From: Bacteroidota bacterium
GTDB taxonomy: Bacteria; Bacteroidota; Bacteroidia; Bacteroidales; Prolixibacteraceae
NCBI GenBank assembly: GCA_030698405.1
Contig: JAUYMU010000043.1
Location: 43,341-107,340, forward strand
DNA: 64,000 nt
Reading direction: 5' to 3'
In this document: piece after piece, positions 19,060 through 26,920 of the stretch
Numbering within the stretch: the first letter of the stretch is position 1
How the letters are laid out: each line of letters opens with the position of its first letter
Notes under the pieces: model-generated
Told to the model about the DNA's origin: nothing
The model's database searches: none
What the model saw: only the letters and a program-made list of their open reading frames with translations
Translations under genes and position numbers: made by a program

Positions 19060-19794
19060 ATGAAGACAATCCTCTCCTATTTGCTGACTCCCGTTTATAT
19101 GTTTGTTTTCGGGATGCTTCTGCTTATTTTTCATCCTATTCAGATCGTAACCCGATGGATTTGGGGCTATCCGGTTCGAAAAAAAGCGGTCGATATCATG
19201 AACTTTGGATTACTCTACAGCCTTTATATTTTGGGTGCACGAATTACTTACAGAGGACTTGAAAAGATACCCAAAAACCGTCCGCTTATCATTGTGGCCA
19301 ATCATACAAGTACGCTCGATATTCCTGCCGTGATTGTCGGTTTCAGGAAACACCATCCGAAATTTATTTCTAAAATTGAATTGGCAAAAGGAATTCCAAG
19401 TATTTCGTACAATCTTCGCTACGGAGGATCGGTTTTGATCGACCGTAAAAACCCAAGGCAATCGGTCAAGGATATTTTGCTGCTCGGAAGACACATTGAG
19501 GAAAACAATTATGCAGCCTGTATTTTTCCTGAAGGAACACGAACCAAAACCGGGCTTCTAAACCCGTTTATGCCCGCCGGAATTGCTTCGCTGATAAAAA
19601 CTTCGCCTTCAGCCATCATTGTTCCGTTTGCTATCGACGGACATTACAAATTAATGCGAAACAAAAATTTTCCGATGACATTTGGCGTTCACCTTAAATA
19701 CACCGCACTCGATCCGATCGAACCAAAAGGGATGGACAGTGCTGAACTGGCAAAGATGATAGAAGACGGAATCAGGAACGAATTGGGGCAGTAG
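19060..19794 (+). CDS. 1-acyl-sn-glycerol-3-phosphate acyltransferase (PlsC family)
   Basis: A 244-residue inner membrane acyltransferase that makes phosphatidic acid or acylates a related lipid. An N-terminal hydrophobic segment (about 6-28) is followed by the catalytic motif NHTSTLD (NHx4D, about residue 80), the substrate motif GSVLIDR, and FPEGTRT (about 155). All conserved motifs are intact, unlike the second acyltransferase at 21.9 kb. It is a single gene, convergent with the next one. Whether it is the main PlsC of the cell cannot be told. Confidence 0.9.
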   Translation: MKTILSYLLTPVYMFVFGMLLLIFHPIQIVTRWIWGYPVRKKAVDIMNFGLLYSLYILGARITYRGLEKIPKNRPLIIVANHTSTLDIPAVIVGFRKHHPKFISKIELAKGIPSISYNLRYGGSVLIDRKNPRQSVKDILLLGRHIEENNYAACIFPEGTRTKTGLLNPFMPAGIASLIKTSPSAIIVPFAIDGHYKLMRNKNFPMTFGVHLKYTALDPIEPKGMDSAELAKMIEDGIRNELGQ

Positions 19795-19801
19795 AAAATG
19801 T

Positions 19802-20554
19802 TTATTTCCCCTCGATCAAACTGGCTCCAACAAATTCTTTGATCCAATTCATCGAACCGTAGTCTTTTTGCATTTCCTTCATAAAAGCTTCGGCTTCGGC
19901 GGCCTGATTGGTTTCGTACAACGACTTCAGGATAAATGCACGGAGCAGCATTTCCTGCCAGTTGCATTTTTGATCACTACTCGCTTCCATCAACTTCAGC
20001 GCCTTTTTGTAATATGCCAGCGCCTCCTTTTTGTCACCTCCAAATGCCGCCGGACGATACAACAACGAGTTACCTTTTTCAATGTATCCGCCTGGCTCTG
20101 AAGGATCAAGTTCAATTGATTTTTCGATGTGAAACATACTTTTGGGTCCAAAAAAAGGCGCTTTATAAAATGCAAGGGCAATTTTATATCCGTAAAAAGC
20201 ACCTGACAAGCTGTGCAAATGCGAATTACGCGGATAGGTTTTCAATAATTTGTCCAAATAAACATCCGCCTTGTTCACATAAACCTTTGCCAAATCCTTA
20301 TTTTTTGCCCCAAGCTGATAGCCGACCAACCCGTACATGGCTTTCACCATCTCGGTTTGCCAGGCCAGATCGGTAGATTTTACCTTCTCCATTTCAGCAA
20401 TTAAGCCCGGCCACGGAATCATGTTTCCAATGCGGTAACTATCAAAAAAAGCACATTGGTAATATGTCAGATCTTTTTTTTGAGCGGAGGCAGATAGAAT
20501 TGTAAAAGTCAGAATTACAATTAAAAACACATTGATTTTGTTATTCAGAATCAT
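19802..20554 (-). CDS. secreted TPR-like protein of unknown function
   Basis: A 250-residue protein with a signal peptide (about residues 1-24, ending SASAQ). The rest is helical with tetratricopeptide-like spacing, for example AFYKAPFFGPKSMFHIEKSI, YIEKGNSLLYRPAAFGG and EALAYYKKALKLMEA, suggesting a periplasmic repeat scaffold. I recognise no enzyme motif. Its stop lies seven bases from the PlsC stop, tail to tail. Confidence 0.65.
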   Translation of the reverse strand: MILNNKINVFLIVILTFTILSASAQKKDLTYYQCAFFDSYRIGNMIPWPGLIAEMEKVKSTDLAWQTEMVKAMYGLVGYQLGAKNKDLAKVYVNKADVYLDKLLKTYPRNSHLHSLSGAFYGYKIALAFYKAPFFGPKSMFHIEKSIELDPSEPGGYIEKGNSLLYRPAAFGGDKKEALAYYKKALKLMEASSDQKCNWQEMLLRAFILKSLYETNQAAEAEAFMKEMQKDYGSMNWIKEFVGASLIEGK

Positions 20555-20803
20555 ATCAGGTAAAATATTCTATTTTAAAATTTGCGTTCTCCGTTCCGTC
20601 CGAAAGAAGAACATTTCCACAGTCAACATTTCAGAACGGACAGATGAAAATCAATAGCTTGTAATTATTCAAAGAGGTCGGTGCGCTGCACCTTTATTTT
20701 GATAATAGTTTCGGATAGCATAATTCTGTCAGCCACGATGAATCGGATCTCTATGATTCGCCCTGTCGCCCCTTCGCCTTATCGCCCTTTTCGAAAATGC
20801 ACC
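20555..20803. other. intergenic region with an inverted repeat and an octamer tandem
   Basis: TCCGTTC (20590-20596) and GAACGGA (20634-20640) form a spaced inverted repeat; a similar CGTCCGAA/TTCGGACG pair occurs at 63.8 kb. At 20758-20789 the motif TCGCC recurs four times with an exact 8-bp period just after the glycosyltransferase stop. No gene is seen. Confidence 0.6.
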
Positions 20804-21898
20804 CTACAACTTAATCCTCCTCCCCTTCCAGGTCGTTTCTTTTTTCATTCTCCGGAAAAGATTGTAGAAAACAATGGCCGTAAAACTAAGCATCTGAAAC
20901 GGATGCAGCAAAATTGATCCTAAAATATTCTGTCGGCCTGCAATAGCCACAAACAATCGGTTGGCAATTACCAATGAAGCAAAGAGATACATACCTTCCA
21001 AACCCAAAACAGTCCAGACAATTAACGGTCCGGCAAAAACAATGAGCCAAAAGCCAATCATTATTGCTCGTTTTCCGCCAAAATACTCGTGCATATTGCG
21101 CGAAAATCCCAGTACCGCCTCATCAAATTGTTGGTACATGCGGCAATAAATATCGTTGTTGCCCAGTAAAACAGCCATTTTCAATCCTGAAGCCTTGACC
21201 ATCCGCGCAAGTTGAATGTCCTCTACATTTTGATTCCGCACTTTCGAATGCCATTGAAAATCGCGATAGTTTTCAGCTTCGAACATCATAAACTGTCCGT
21301 TAGCCGCCGAGATGGACGGAAATTTGGTCTTCTGAACAAAAATCATCGGGAGTAAACTTTGTAGAATCCAGTTCATCACAGGTACGGTTAGCCATTCGGC
21401 CAGCGATTTCATTCTTTGCTGCGGAAATACCGATAAAAGCGACAACCGCTTTTCCTGAAAAAATGAAACTGCTTTTGAGATCGAATCACGACTTAATTCA
21501 ACATCGGCATCCAGAAAAATCAGGTATTTCCCGTTTGCTTTTTGAGCCAGCTGATGACAGGCGAAATTTTTTCCCAGCCAGTTCTCCGGAAGTTTTTCGC
21601 CCAAAAACCAATGAATCCGATCATCATCACCAGCAAACCAGTTCAGTATTTCTTCCGTATTGTCCGATGAATGATCATTGCAAACAATCACCTCAAAATC
21701 AGGATAATCCAGTTTTTGAATGCCACTCAGTAACCGACCAATTGCCGCTTCCTCGTTTCGGGCAGGAATCAGTAATGAAACCTTCGGAGAGTCAATTGGC
21801 TTTTTATCCGGAAGATGCAGTCCGGACAACAGGTTCACCAGCGAAATAAACATCCGGAGTGCAAAAAAAACCAATATGCCGATTGCCAGAATTTCCAT
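20804..21898 (-). CDS. family 2 glycosyltransferase, probable carotenoid glycosyltransferase (CruC/CrtQ-like)
   Basis: A 364-residue membrane glycosyltransferase with an N-terminal hydrophobic segment (about 2-24), a GT-A domain (about 40-260) and C-terminal membrane segments (about 270-345). GT2 markers are VSLLIPARNEEAAIG, VIVCNDHSSDNTEE (nucleotide-sugar binding), LDADVELS (DxD-type metal site) and NVEDIQLARM. It is last in the minus-strand carotenoid unit, three bases after the acyltransferase gene. In green sulfur bacteria, a glycosyltransferase (CruC) and acyltransferase (CruD) decorate the 1'-hydroxyl made by CruF; the gene order here suggests the same job. That assignment is inference. 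Confidence 0.8.
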   Translation of the reverse strand: MEILAIGILVFFALRMFISLVNLLSGLHLPDKKPIDSPKVSLLIPARNEEAAIGRLLSGIQKLDYPDFEVIVCNDHSSDNTEEILNWFAGDDDRIHWFLGEKLPENWLGKNFACHQLAQKANGKYLIFLDADVELSRDSISKAVSFFQEKRLSLLSVFPQQRMKSLAEWLTVPVMNWILQSLLPMIFVQKTKFPSISAANGQFMMFEAENYRDFQWHSKVRNQNVEDIQLARMVKASGLKMAVLLGNNDIYCRMYQQFDEAVLGFSRNMHEYFGGKRAIMIGFWLIVFAGPLIVWTVLGLEGMYLFASLVIANRLFVAIAGRQNILGSILLHPFQMLSFTAIVFYNLFRRMKKETTWKGRRIKL

Positions 21899-21901
21899 TG
21901 T

Positions 21902-22513
21902 TTATTCGGTTTGTTTCAAAATACACGACTGATAAAACGAATGATAGGCATTTTCAATTACTTCAGCCGTCCGTTCGCCTGTATAGTTTTCAATATAAAT
22001 CCTGATTTCGGGGCGGGCCAAACTGAAATGATCGACCAAAACTACTGCAAACGCAATGGATGTATGATTTTTTTTATCTCCCGCCAAACGGGAAAAACCC
22101 TGCTGAAAAGTGAAATTCTGCAAATGATGTGAAATAATTTCGCCTGAAGGATAAATGGTCACCACATTCCGTGGATTTTGAAGCAGTTCACCTGCATAAT
22201 TGAGCGATTCAATCAGGTCGCGACTGTTTTTGCGAACCGAAAATACGCCACAACGGGTTAAGAACATGCGTTTTGCCATTTGTTCTTCCAGCATCATCAC
22301 ATGAAACCTGCGCCTGAATACTTTATGGCACAGGTACATCGACCAATATCCGTCGTAGTAACTGAAGTGGTTTTGCAGCAAAAGTACCGACTGGTCTTCA
22401 GGAAAAACAGCCCCGGTAATTACACTGATTTTGCGGAAATGTATTTTTTGCAGCACCCTGAACCAGGAACTGAAAAACCACAACGAAACCGGATCATAGT
22501 TGGCTTTGATCAT
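21902..22513 (-). CDS. PlsC-family acyltransferase, probable carotenoid glycoside acyltransferase (CruD-like)
   Basis: A 203-residue acyltransferase of the glycerolipid family. The catalytic NHx4D motif is intact (QNHFSYYDGYW, about residue 47), but the usual (F/Y)PEG motif reads IYPSGEI: the glutamate is serine. That residue normally helps bind the glycerol-3-phosphate moiety, so a changed acceptor is plausible. The start overlaps the crtW stop by four bases (ATGA), and the glycosyltransferase follows three bases after its stop, so the genes are translationally linked. I infer esterification of the carotenoid sugar. Confidence 0.77.
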   Translation of the reverse strand: MIKANYDPVSLWFFSSWFRVLQKIHFRKISVITGAVFPEDQSVLLLQNHFSYYDGYWSMYLCHKVFRRRFHVMMLEEQMAKRMFLTRCGVFSVRKNSRDLIESLNYAGELLQNPRNVVTIYPSGEIISHHLQNFTFQQGFSRLAGDKKNHTSIAFAVVLVDHFSLARPEIRIYIENYTGERTAEVIENAYHSFYQSCILKQTE

Positions 22514-23190
22514 ACCCGCTGATTTTTAATCTGGTACAATTTCCACCAGGGAGTGCGGGGCGATTCGTGGTGCTCGAAATGATATCCGAAGAAATAACAG
22601 GAAAGCATTGCCCACCAGTGCAACCCTTTTTGGGTGCGCGAATTGTGCGGAAGCATTGCTTCTGTATGCGGCAAGCGGTGAGGCCGGTAGGTTCCAAAAT
22701 AGAACAACTGAAAGGTTGCCAAAATGGATGGCAGAATCCAGAAGAAAATCAGGTTCAATTGACCGACCCAAATTTGAAGGATGTTGAAAACCACCGCAAA
22801 AATGACAAACTGCCAGAAACTCACATAATTTTTCAGGAATGAAAACCACCAGCGCCAGAAGTTTTGCGATGTAGTGCAATAATCGGGATCGCCCGCTTCG
22901 CCGGGAAACTGATGGTGCAACTTGTGTTTTTCGAGCAACCGTGAATACGAAAGCGCCGCAAAAAAACGGGTTGCCACATGCCCTACCCCATTGTTTATTG
23001 CTCGGTTAGGCGAAACCAAACCATGCATCGCATCGTGGGCGGTAATAAAAAGTCCGGTAAATAAATAGGTTTGAACTGCAACATGAACGTAAAACATAGG
23101 CGAAGTAAACGATACTTCAACGAAAGCCAGCAACCAGACCAAATGACCAAGCCAGGCAAAAATAACGGTCGATGCAATTAAAAGTCCCAT
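22510..23190 (-). CDS. crtW: beta-carotene ketolase (CrtW)
   Basis: A 226-residue membrane di-iron oxygenase of the fatty acid desaturase/hydroxylase superfamily that inserts a 4-keto group in a beta-ionone ring. The histidine boxes are HDAMHG, KHKLHHQFPGEAGDPD and YHFEHHESP, and the block FGTYRPHR is close to the FGTxLPHR sequence that marks CrtW. Four hydrophobic segments surround them. It overlaps cruF by 13 bases upstream and the acyltransferase by four bases downstream. A ketolase needs a cyclised carotenoid, yet no lycopene cyclase is in this window. Close relatives include CrtZ-type and desaturase enzymes, but the motifs favour CrtW. Confidence 0.85.
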   Translation of the reverse strand: MGLLIASTVIFAWLGHLVWLLAFVEVSFTSPMFYVHVAVQTYLFTGLFITAHDAMHGLVSPNRAINNGVGHVATRFFAALSYSRLLEKHKLHHQFPGEAGDPDYCTTSQNFWRWWFSFLKNYVSFWQFVIFAVVFNILQIWVGQLNLIFFWILPSILATFQLFYFGTYRPHRLPHTEAMLPHNSRTQKGLHWWAMLSCYFFGYHFEHHESPRTPWWKLYQIKNQRV

Positions 23191-23807
23191 AGCGGTGTTC
23201 GTATTAAAATGTTTAATGCCAGAAAGAAAACTACCTGCATAAATAACAAAATTCCCGCGATACGGTTGTTAATTTCAATCTTCAGGATTCGGATCATCAA
23301 AAAAAGGAAGCCCGAAATCAGGAACCAATCCATGTAATTTTTCAGCGGAACCGAACCTTCGGGCCAGCTCCACATACCGGTAGCAATGGCAACCGGTTCC
23401 ATCAGCCAGTCGAACGACACCATTGCCGCTGCCCCAATTAACGGAAAATACCACTTGTCGCGAATGGTTTTTGCAAGAGAGGAAATGCAATAAACCAGTA
23501 CCAGCCAATTGATTCCGATGGTCAAAGGCGTGTTCCAAAGTTTGAACCCAAGAACTTCGCCGTAAATGTAGTTGCCAAAAATAACCTGCGTATTTACCCC
23601 AATCAGTTCGGCGAAAAAGCCGACCAACGCGATACCTGCAAAAGTGAGCCAGCTCTTTAAATTCTGAGGTTCATGAAAATACATTAAAAGGATCGCAGCA
23701 GCAACCATTCCCCACGGGGTAAGCATCTGAAAAATCGGGCGCAACGGCTGAATCATAAATCCGGCAATGCCCACCAAGTACCAAATTACCACTAAAATTT
23801 TAACCAT
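23178..23807 (-). CDS. cruF: carotenoid 1',2'-hydratase, CruF family (DUF422)
   Basis: A 209-residue protein with about seven hydrophobic segments. The sequence around AELIGVNTQVIFGNYIYGE and the following LGFKLWNTPLTIGINW is the recognisable core of the DUF422/CruF family. CruF adds water to the psi end of gamma-carotene-like carotenoids and so creates the tertiary 1'-hydroxyl that can be glycosylated. It is the first gene of the tightly overlapping unit cruF-crtW-acyltransferase-glycosyltransferase. The start ATG is at 23807, 60 bases beyond the parE-like gene end. Confidence 0.85.
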   Translation of the reverse strand: MVKILVVIWYLVGIAGFMIQPLRPIFQMLTPWGMVAAAILLMYFHEPQNLKSWLTFAGIALVGFFAELIGVNTQVIFGNYIYGEVLGFKLWNTPLTIGINWLVLVYCISSLAKTIRDKWYFPLIGAAAMVSFDWLMEPVAIATGMWSWPEGSVPLKNYMDWFLISGFLFLMIRILKIEINNRIAGILLFMQVVFFLALNILIRTPLWDF

Positions 23808-23867
23808 CTTCTTTTTAATTCATAATTTGTACTTCTTCCTCCTGCAGATTCCTTTTGCAGAATATCT

Positions 23868-24179
23868 TTACTTATCATCATTCTTAAGTCGATTTTCAAT
23901 ATCCATATTTTGATGTAAAATCCTGGTGATTTCTATAATGTTTTCTTCTGTCTTCTTGAAAAAAATCATGTGAGATTTAACTTTTGACATTCTATAACCG
24001 GCTCTGACATAATCCATTTTTCTACATAATTCATAGTTGTCCACAATGAATTGAATTTCGTCAATAATGAGATTATGATATCTGTCAGCTTGTTCTCTTG
24101 ACCATTTGTTTAAAGTGTATAGCCAGATTTTCTCTAAATCGAAAATAGCTTTTTCGCTTATCCGATATTTATTATTCAT
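23868..24179 (-). CDS. parE: ParE/RelE-type toxin
   Basis: A 103-residue toxin of the ParE/RelE superfamily (members inhibit gyrase or cut mRNA). Typical features are the N-terminal strand YRISEKAIFDLEKIWLYT, the helix pair with REQADRYHN, and the C-terminal strands GYRMSKVKSHMIFFKK and IIEITRILHQ. The partner antitoxin lies immediately upstream and their coding regions overlap by four bases (24176-24179). The module sits inside the carotenoid cluster, between cruF and crtD-like genes. Confidence 0.9.
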   Translation of the reverse strand: MNNKYRISEKAIFDLEKIWLYTLNKWSREQADRYHNLIIDEIQFIVDNYELCRKMDYVRAGYRMSKVKSHMIFFKKTEENIIEITRILHQNMDIENRLKNDDK

Positions 24180-24418
24180 AGGAATCTCTGATGTAAGTCT
24201 GCAAGATGCTGGTCTGAATCAAAATTTTCAACCATCTGGCTGTTTTCACCCTCAATCAAAGCATTTCTTAATTCTTTCAGTTTTTTTTCCTCTGATTCTA
24301 AAAGTCTTAATGCTGAACGCACAACTTCACTCGCAGAATTATATTTACCTGAAGTCACTGATGAATTTATAAAATCCTCAAAATGTGACCCTAATGATAT
24401 TGATGTGTTTTTTCCCAT
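24176..24418 (-). CDS. parD: ParD-type antitoxin
   Basis: An 80-residue antitoxin. The N-terminal half (GKNTSISLGSHFEDFINSSV, then SGKYNSASEVVRSALRLLE) is the ribbon-helix-helix DNA-binding fold of the ParD/CC2985 family. The acidic C-terminal half is expected to wrap the toxin. Gene order antitoxin-toxin with a four-base overlap is standard, and ParD proteins usually repress their own promoter. Confidence 0.9.
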   Translation of the reverse strand: MGKNTSISLGSHFEDFINSSVTSGKYNSASEVVRSALRLLESEEKKLKELRNALIEGENSQMVENFDSDQHLADLHQRFL

Positions 24419-24705
24419 TTTTTCAATTTTTTATCCAAAATTACCAAATCTTGGTAACAAAATCAAGAAACCGAATAAAAGCCTATTATCCAATTTTCAA
24501 TCAACCTATTAAAGTACTATTATATAACAGGTTGTGTTATTTACAAAATTACGCACAACGTTGGTGGTAAAAAAAGGAGTTCTTCATTCAAACTATTAAA
24601 ATCCATGGTCTTTTGTTTGTTGGTAGTGCTGCATGGGAATTTCCTCCAAAAGACGGATAAATATGTGCCGGCCACAAGAAGTCCTGTTTAACTAGGAACA
24701 GGCAT
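24419..24705. other. gap between the two toxin-antitoxin modules
   Basis: The 287 bases between parD and the PIN toxin gene are AT-rich and hold no supported gene. They must contain the parD promoter near 24419-24480, but no clear TAnnTTTG box is seen. Confidence 0.5.
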
Positions 24706-25095
24706 TTAATTTTTCCAAACTATCTCGAGATTATATTTTGGAAAATTCTCGTCCTTAGTTATAACAGTTAATTTTTCAACTAATCCTTGAGAAATGATTA
24801 TTCTATCAAATGGATCACGATGATGAAAATCTAAGGTTAAAAGTTTTTGAATATGTTCAAAAGTAATAGGAAGTAACTCGAAATCGTAGAGTCTCATGAT
24901 TTTTGAAATCTCATCAAACCCTCCATTTAAATCAAGCTTTCCTAAAGATAGCTTTATTGCTATCTCCCAAACTGTGGCTATACTTACAAAACATTTATTT
25001 TCAAGATTCCTAATCAAATTAACTGACTTATCAGGCAATTGATTATCACCATTAATAAACCATATCAATGCATGGGTATCTAATAATAAATCCAT
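24706..25095 (-). CDS. PIN-domain toxin (VapC-like ribonuclease)
   Basis: A 129-residue PIN-domain protein, a metal-dependent RNase. The acidic active site is visible: Asp6 in LLLDTHALIWF, Glu in TVWEIAIKLSLGKL, and Asp in HHRDPFDRIIISQ. This is the subfamily often paired with DUF2281 or Phd antitoxins. The start codon shares one base (25095) with the stop of the upstream antitoxin, so the two are translationally coupled. Confidence 0.92.
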   Translation of the reverse strand: MDLLLDTHALIWFINGDNQLPDKSVNLIRNLENKCFVSIATVWEIAIKLSLGKLDLNGGFDEISKIMRLYDFELLPITFEHIQKLLTLDFHHRDPFDRIIISQGLVEKLTVITKDENFPKYNLEIVWKN

Positions 25096-25301
25096 TACAT
25101 ATACTCTTTAAAATCATCTAATGGAGCATCGAAATCATCATGCATGATAAGTAATCCTTTGGCACAACCAAATTTTCTTTCGTTGACTTTTTCTTTCTTT
25201 TGTTTAGTCTTAAGAAACTCAACAAAATCCTCAACCTCCTTAATCATTGAAGGAGTCAAAGTACTTATCTTCGTATATAATCTTGTTGTTGTCATATCCA
25301 T
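25095..25301 (-). CDS. DUF2281-type antitoxin of the PIN toxin
   Basis: A 68-residue protein. The middle TPSMIKEVEDFVEFLKTKQ is the DUF2281 core, followed by a basic linker and an acidic tail (HDDFDAPLDDFKEYM) that fits the toxin-blocking segment of such antitoxins. The start lies against a run of nine A on the coding strand; the ATG two codons downstream (25295) is an alternative start. Confidence 0.85.
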   Translation of the reverse strand: MDMTTTRLYTKISTLTPSMIKEVEDFVEFLKTKQKKEKVNERKFGCAKGLLIMHDDFDAPLDDFKEYM

Positions 25302-25339
25302 TTTTTTTTGTAAAGATAATAAATAGCAAGAATTCCATT

Positions 25340-26812
25340 CTAAAACCTATCTCTTTTACCAACCTGCTCTTTTACCAGTCCGTCCACGATTTTTGCTGAC
25401 GACAAACAGAGCGGAATTCCACCGCCGGGATGCACGCTTCCGCCTACAAAATACAATCCGGCAATGTCGCTCCTGAAATTGGCATGTCGGTTAAACGATG
25501 CATACCGGTTGTTAGAGCTGCTTCCGTACAAAGAACCGTTCACCGAACCGGTTTGTTTATAAATCTCGGGGGGCGACAAAATCTCTTCATTCACAATATT
25601 GTCCTGAAGTTTTCTGCCCAGCATTCGCTCCAACTTTTCCAGAATTTTGATGCGCGATCGATCAATGATTTCATCCCAGTTTTGTCCCACATCGGCAGGC
25701 GCATTGATCATCACAAACCAGTTTTCACATCCTTCCGGCGCATCTGTTTTATTGTATTTGCTGCTGATGTAAATATAAACGGTAGGATCGTCAAACACCT
25801 CTTTTTTCCTGAATAAATAATCAAACTCCTTCTCATAACTGGCGCTGAAAAATATATTGTGAACGTCGAGTTCCGCTAAAATTCCTTTCATTCCCCAGTA
25901 AAAAATTAATGCCGATGACGAGCGCTCTTCCTTGTTCAGTTTTGCCAACCTTTTTGAATCGGGCAGCAATGTGGAATAAAACCGGTGAATATCAACATCG
26001 CTCACTACAATATCTGCCTGAATAAATCCGGAATCGAGCCAAATTCCTGTTACTTTTCCGTCAGTAGTTTCTACTTTACGGACAGATTCTCCAAAATGAA
26101 ATTCTACTCCGAGCCGAATTGCCTGTTGAAACAGCGATTCGGTCACTTTGAACATCCCATCTTCAGGAATAAAAGCGCCCAGATTGTGCTCCAGATGTGA
26201 AATAACACTCAATGTGGCAGGAGTTTGATACGGATCGCTGCCGTTATAAGTCGCGTATCGGTCGAACAGTTGAACCAGCTTTTTGTCGCCCAGTTCGCGT
26301 TCATTGAATTGGTGCAGACTGCTGAATGCGTGAAGTTTTCCGACATTCAGAACCGTGTTGAGCGCTTTAAAATTGATGAGATTTTTAATCCGGTGAAAAG
26401 AACCGAAAATAAACAAATCGGCAGTCAGGTCATAAACTTTTGCAGCCTTTTGCATATAACGAATTACTTTGCCCTCCGGAACTTTTAGCTTCTCATTTAT
26501 TTCCGTTGCCAGCTTTGGAACATTACCGAAACCGAACATTTTTGTACCGTCAGGATAAAAGTATTTGGTGATAACATCGAGTTTTTTAATTGGAAAACGG
26601 AGGCCATCATCGAGCAATTCGAGCACCATTTCAGGCAAGGTGAGTAGCGAAGGTCCGGCATCGAACCGAAAACCGCCGAAATTCCGTTCCGAAATCTTAC
26701 CGCCGGCCTTTTCTGAAGATTCATAAACGATTGTCTTAATTCCCTGACGGGCCAACCGGATAGCTACCGCCAATCCTCCAATTCCTGCACCAATAATAAC
26801 TGCTCGTGTCAT
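25340..26812 (-). CDS. carotenoid desaturase, CrtD-like (CrtI family)
   Basis: A 490-residue FAD-dependent desaturase of the phytoene desaturase family. The N-terminal dinucleotide site is VIIGAGIGGLAVAIRLARQG (residues 5-24), followed by GGKISERNFGGFRFDAGPSLLTLP, and the C-terminal FAD motif is YFVGGSVHPGGGIPLCLSSA. The second CrtI-family gene nearby is the better phytoene desaturase candidate, so this one is probably the 3',4'-desaturase CrtD, which acts after CruF. Family assignment is firm, the substrate is inferred from context. The gene is divergent from crtI, with 108 bases between their starts. Confidence 0.85.
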   Translation of the reverse strand: MTRAVIIGAGIGGLAVAIRLARQGIKTIVYESSEKAGGKISERNFGGFRFDAGPSLLTLPEMVLELLDDGLRFPIKKLDVITKYFYPDGTKMFGFGNVPKLATEINEKLKVPEGKVIRYMQKAAKVYDLTADLFIFGSFHRIKNLINFKALNTVLNVGKLHAFSSLHQFNERELGDKKLVQLFDRYATYNGSDPYQTPATLSVISHLEHNLGAFIPEDGMFKVTESLFQQAIRLGVEFHFGESVRKVETTDGKVTGIWLDSGFIQADIVVSDVDIHRFYSTLLPDSKRLAKLNKEERSSSALIFYWGMKGILAELDVHNIFFSASYEKEFDYLFRKKEVFDDPTVYIYISSKYNKTDAPEGCENWFVMINAPADVGQNWDEIIDRSRIKILEKLERMLGRKLQDNIVNEEILSPPEIYKQTGSVNGSLYGSSSNNRYASFNRHANFRSDIAGLYFVGGSVHPGGGIPLCLSSAKIVDGLVKEQVGKRDRF

Positions 26813-26846
26813 AATTCATTAAATTTATGCAAAACAACAAGGTTTT

Positions 26847-26854
26847 CAAAAATA
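26847..26854 (-). promoter_or_regulatory. putative -7 box of the crtD-like gene
   Basis: The minus strand reads TATTTTTG (TAnnTTTG), 34 bases upstream of the crtD-like start. No exact TTG is found at the expected -33 position. Confidence 0.4.
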
Positions 26855-26881
26855 ATTTCGTAATTTACTAAAACATTTTCA

Positions 26882-26918
26882 GTTTAATTTGTTTAAGTAT
26901 GAAACAAATAAATTAAAC
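26882..26918. promoter_or_regulatory. imperfect palindrome upstream of crtI, candidate operator
   Basis: Two GTTTAA half sites (26882-26887 and 26891-26896) face TTAAAC (26913-26918), and TTTGTTT (26888-26894) faces AAACAAA (26902-26908). The element ends two bases before the crtI start and lies between two divergent carotenoid genes. A MerR/CarH-type light or B12 regulator is one candidate; no regulator gene is present in the window. Confidence 0.45.
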
Positions 26919-26920
26919 AA

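Noticed and set aside
26899..26916. Five-codon upstream frame (ATG to TAA) just before crtI
   Set aside because: It coincides with the palindromic element and is too short to judge. The GTG at 26921 fits the desaturase N-terminus.
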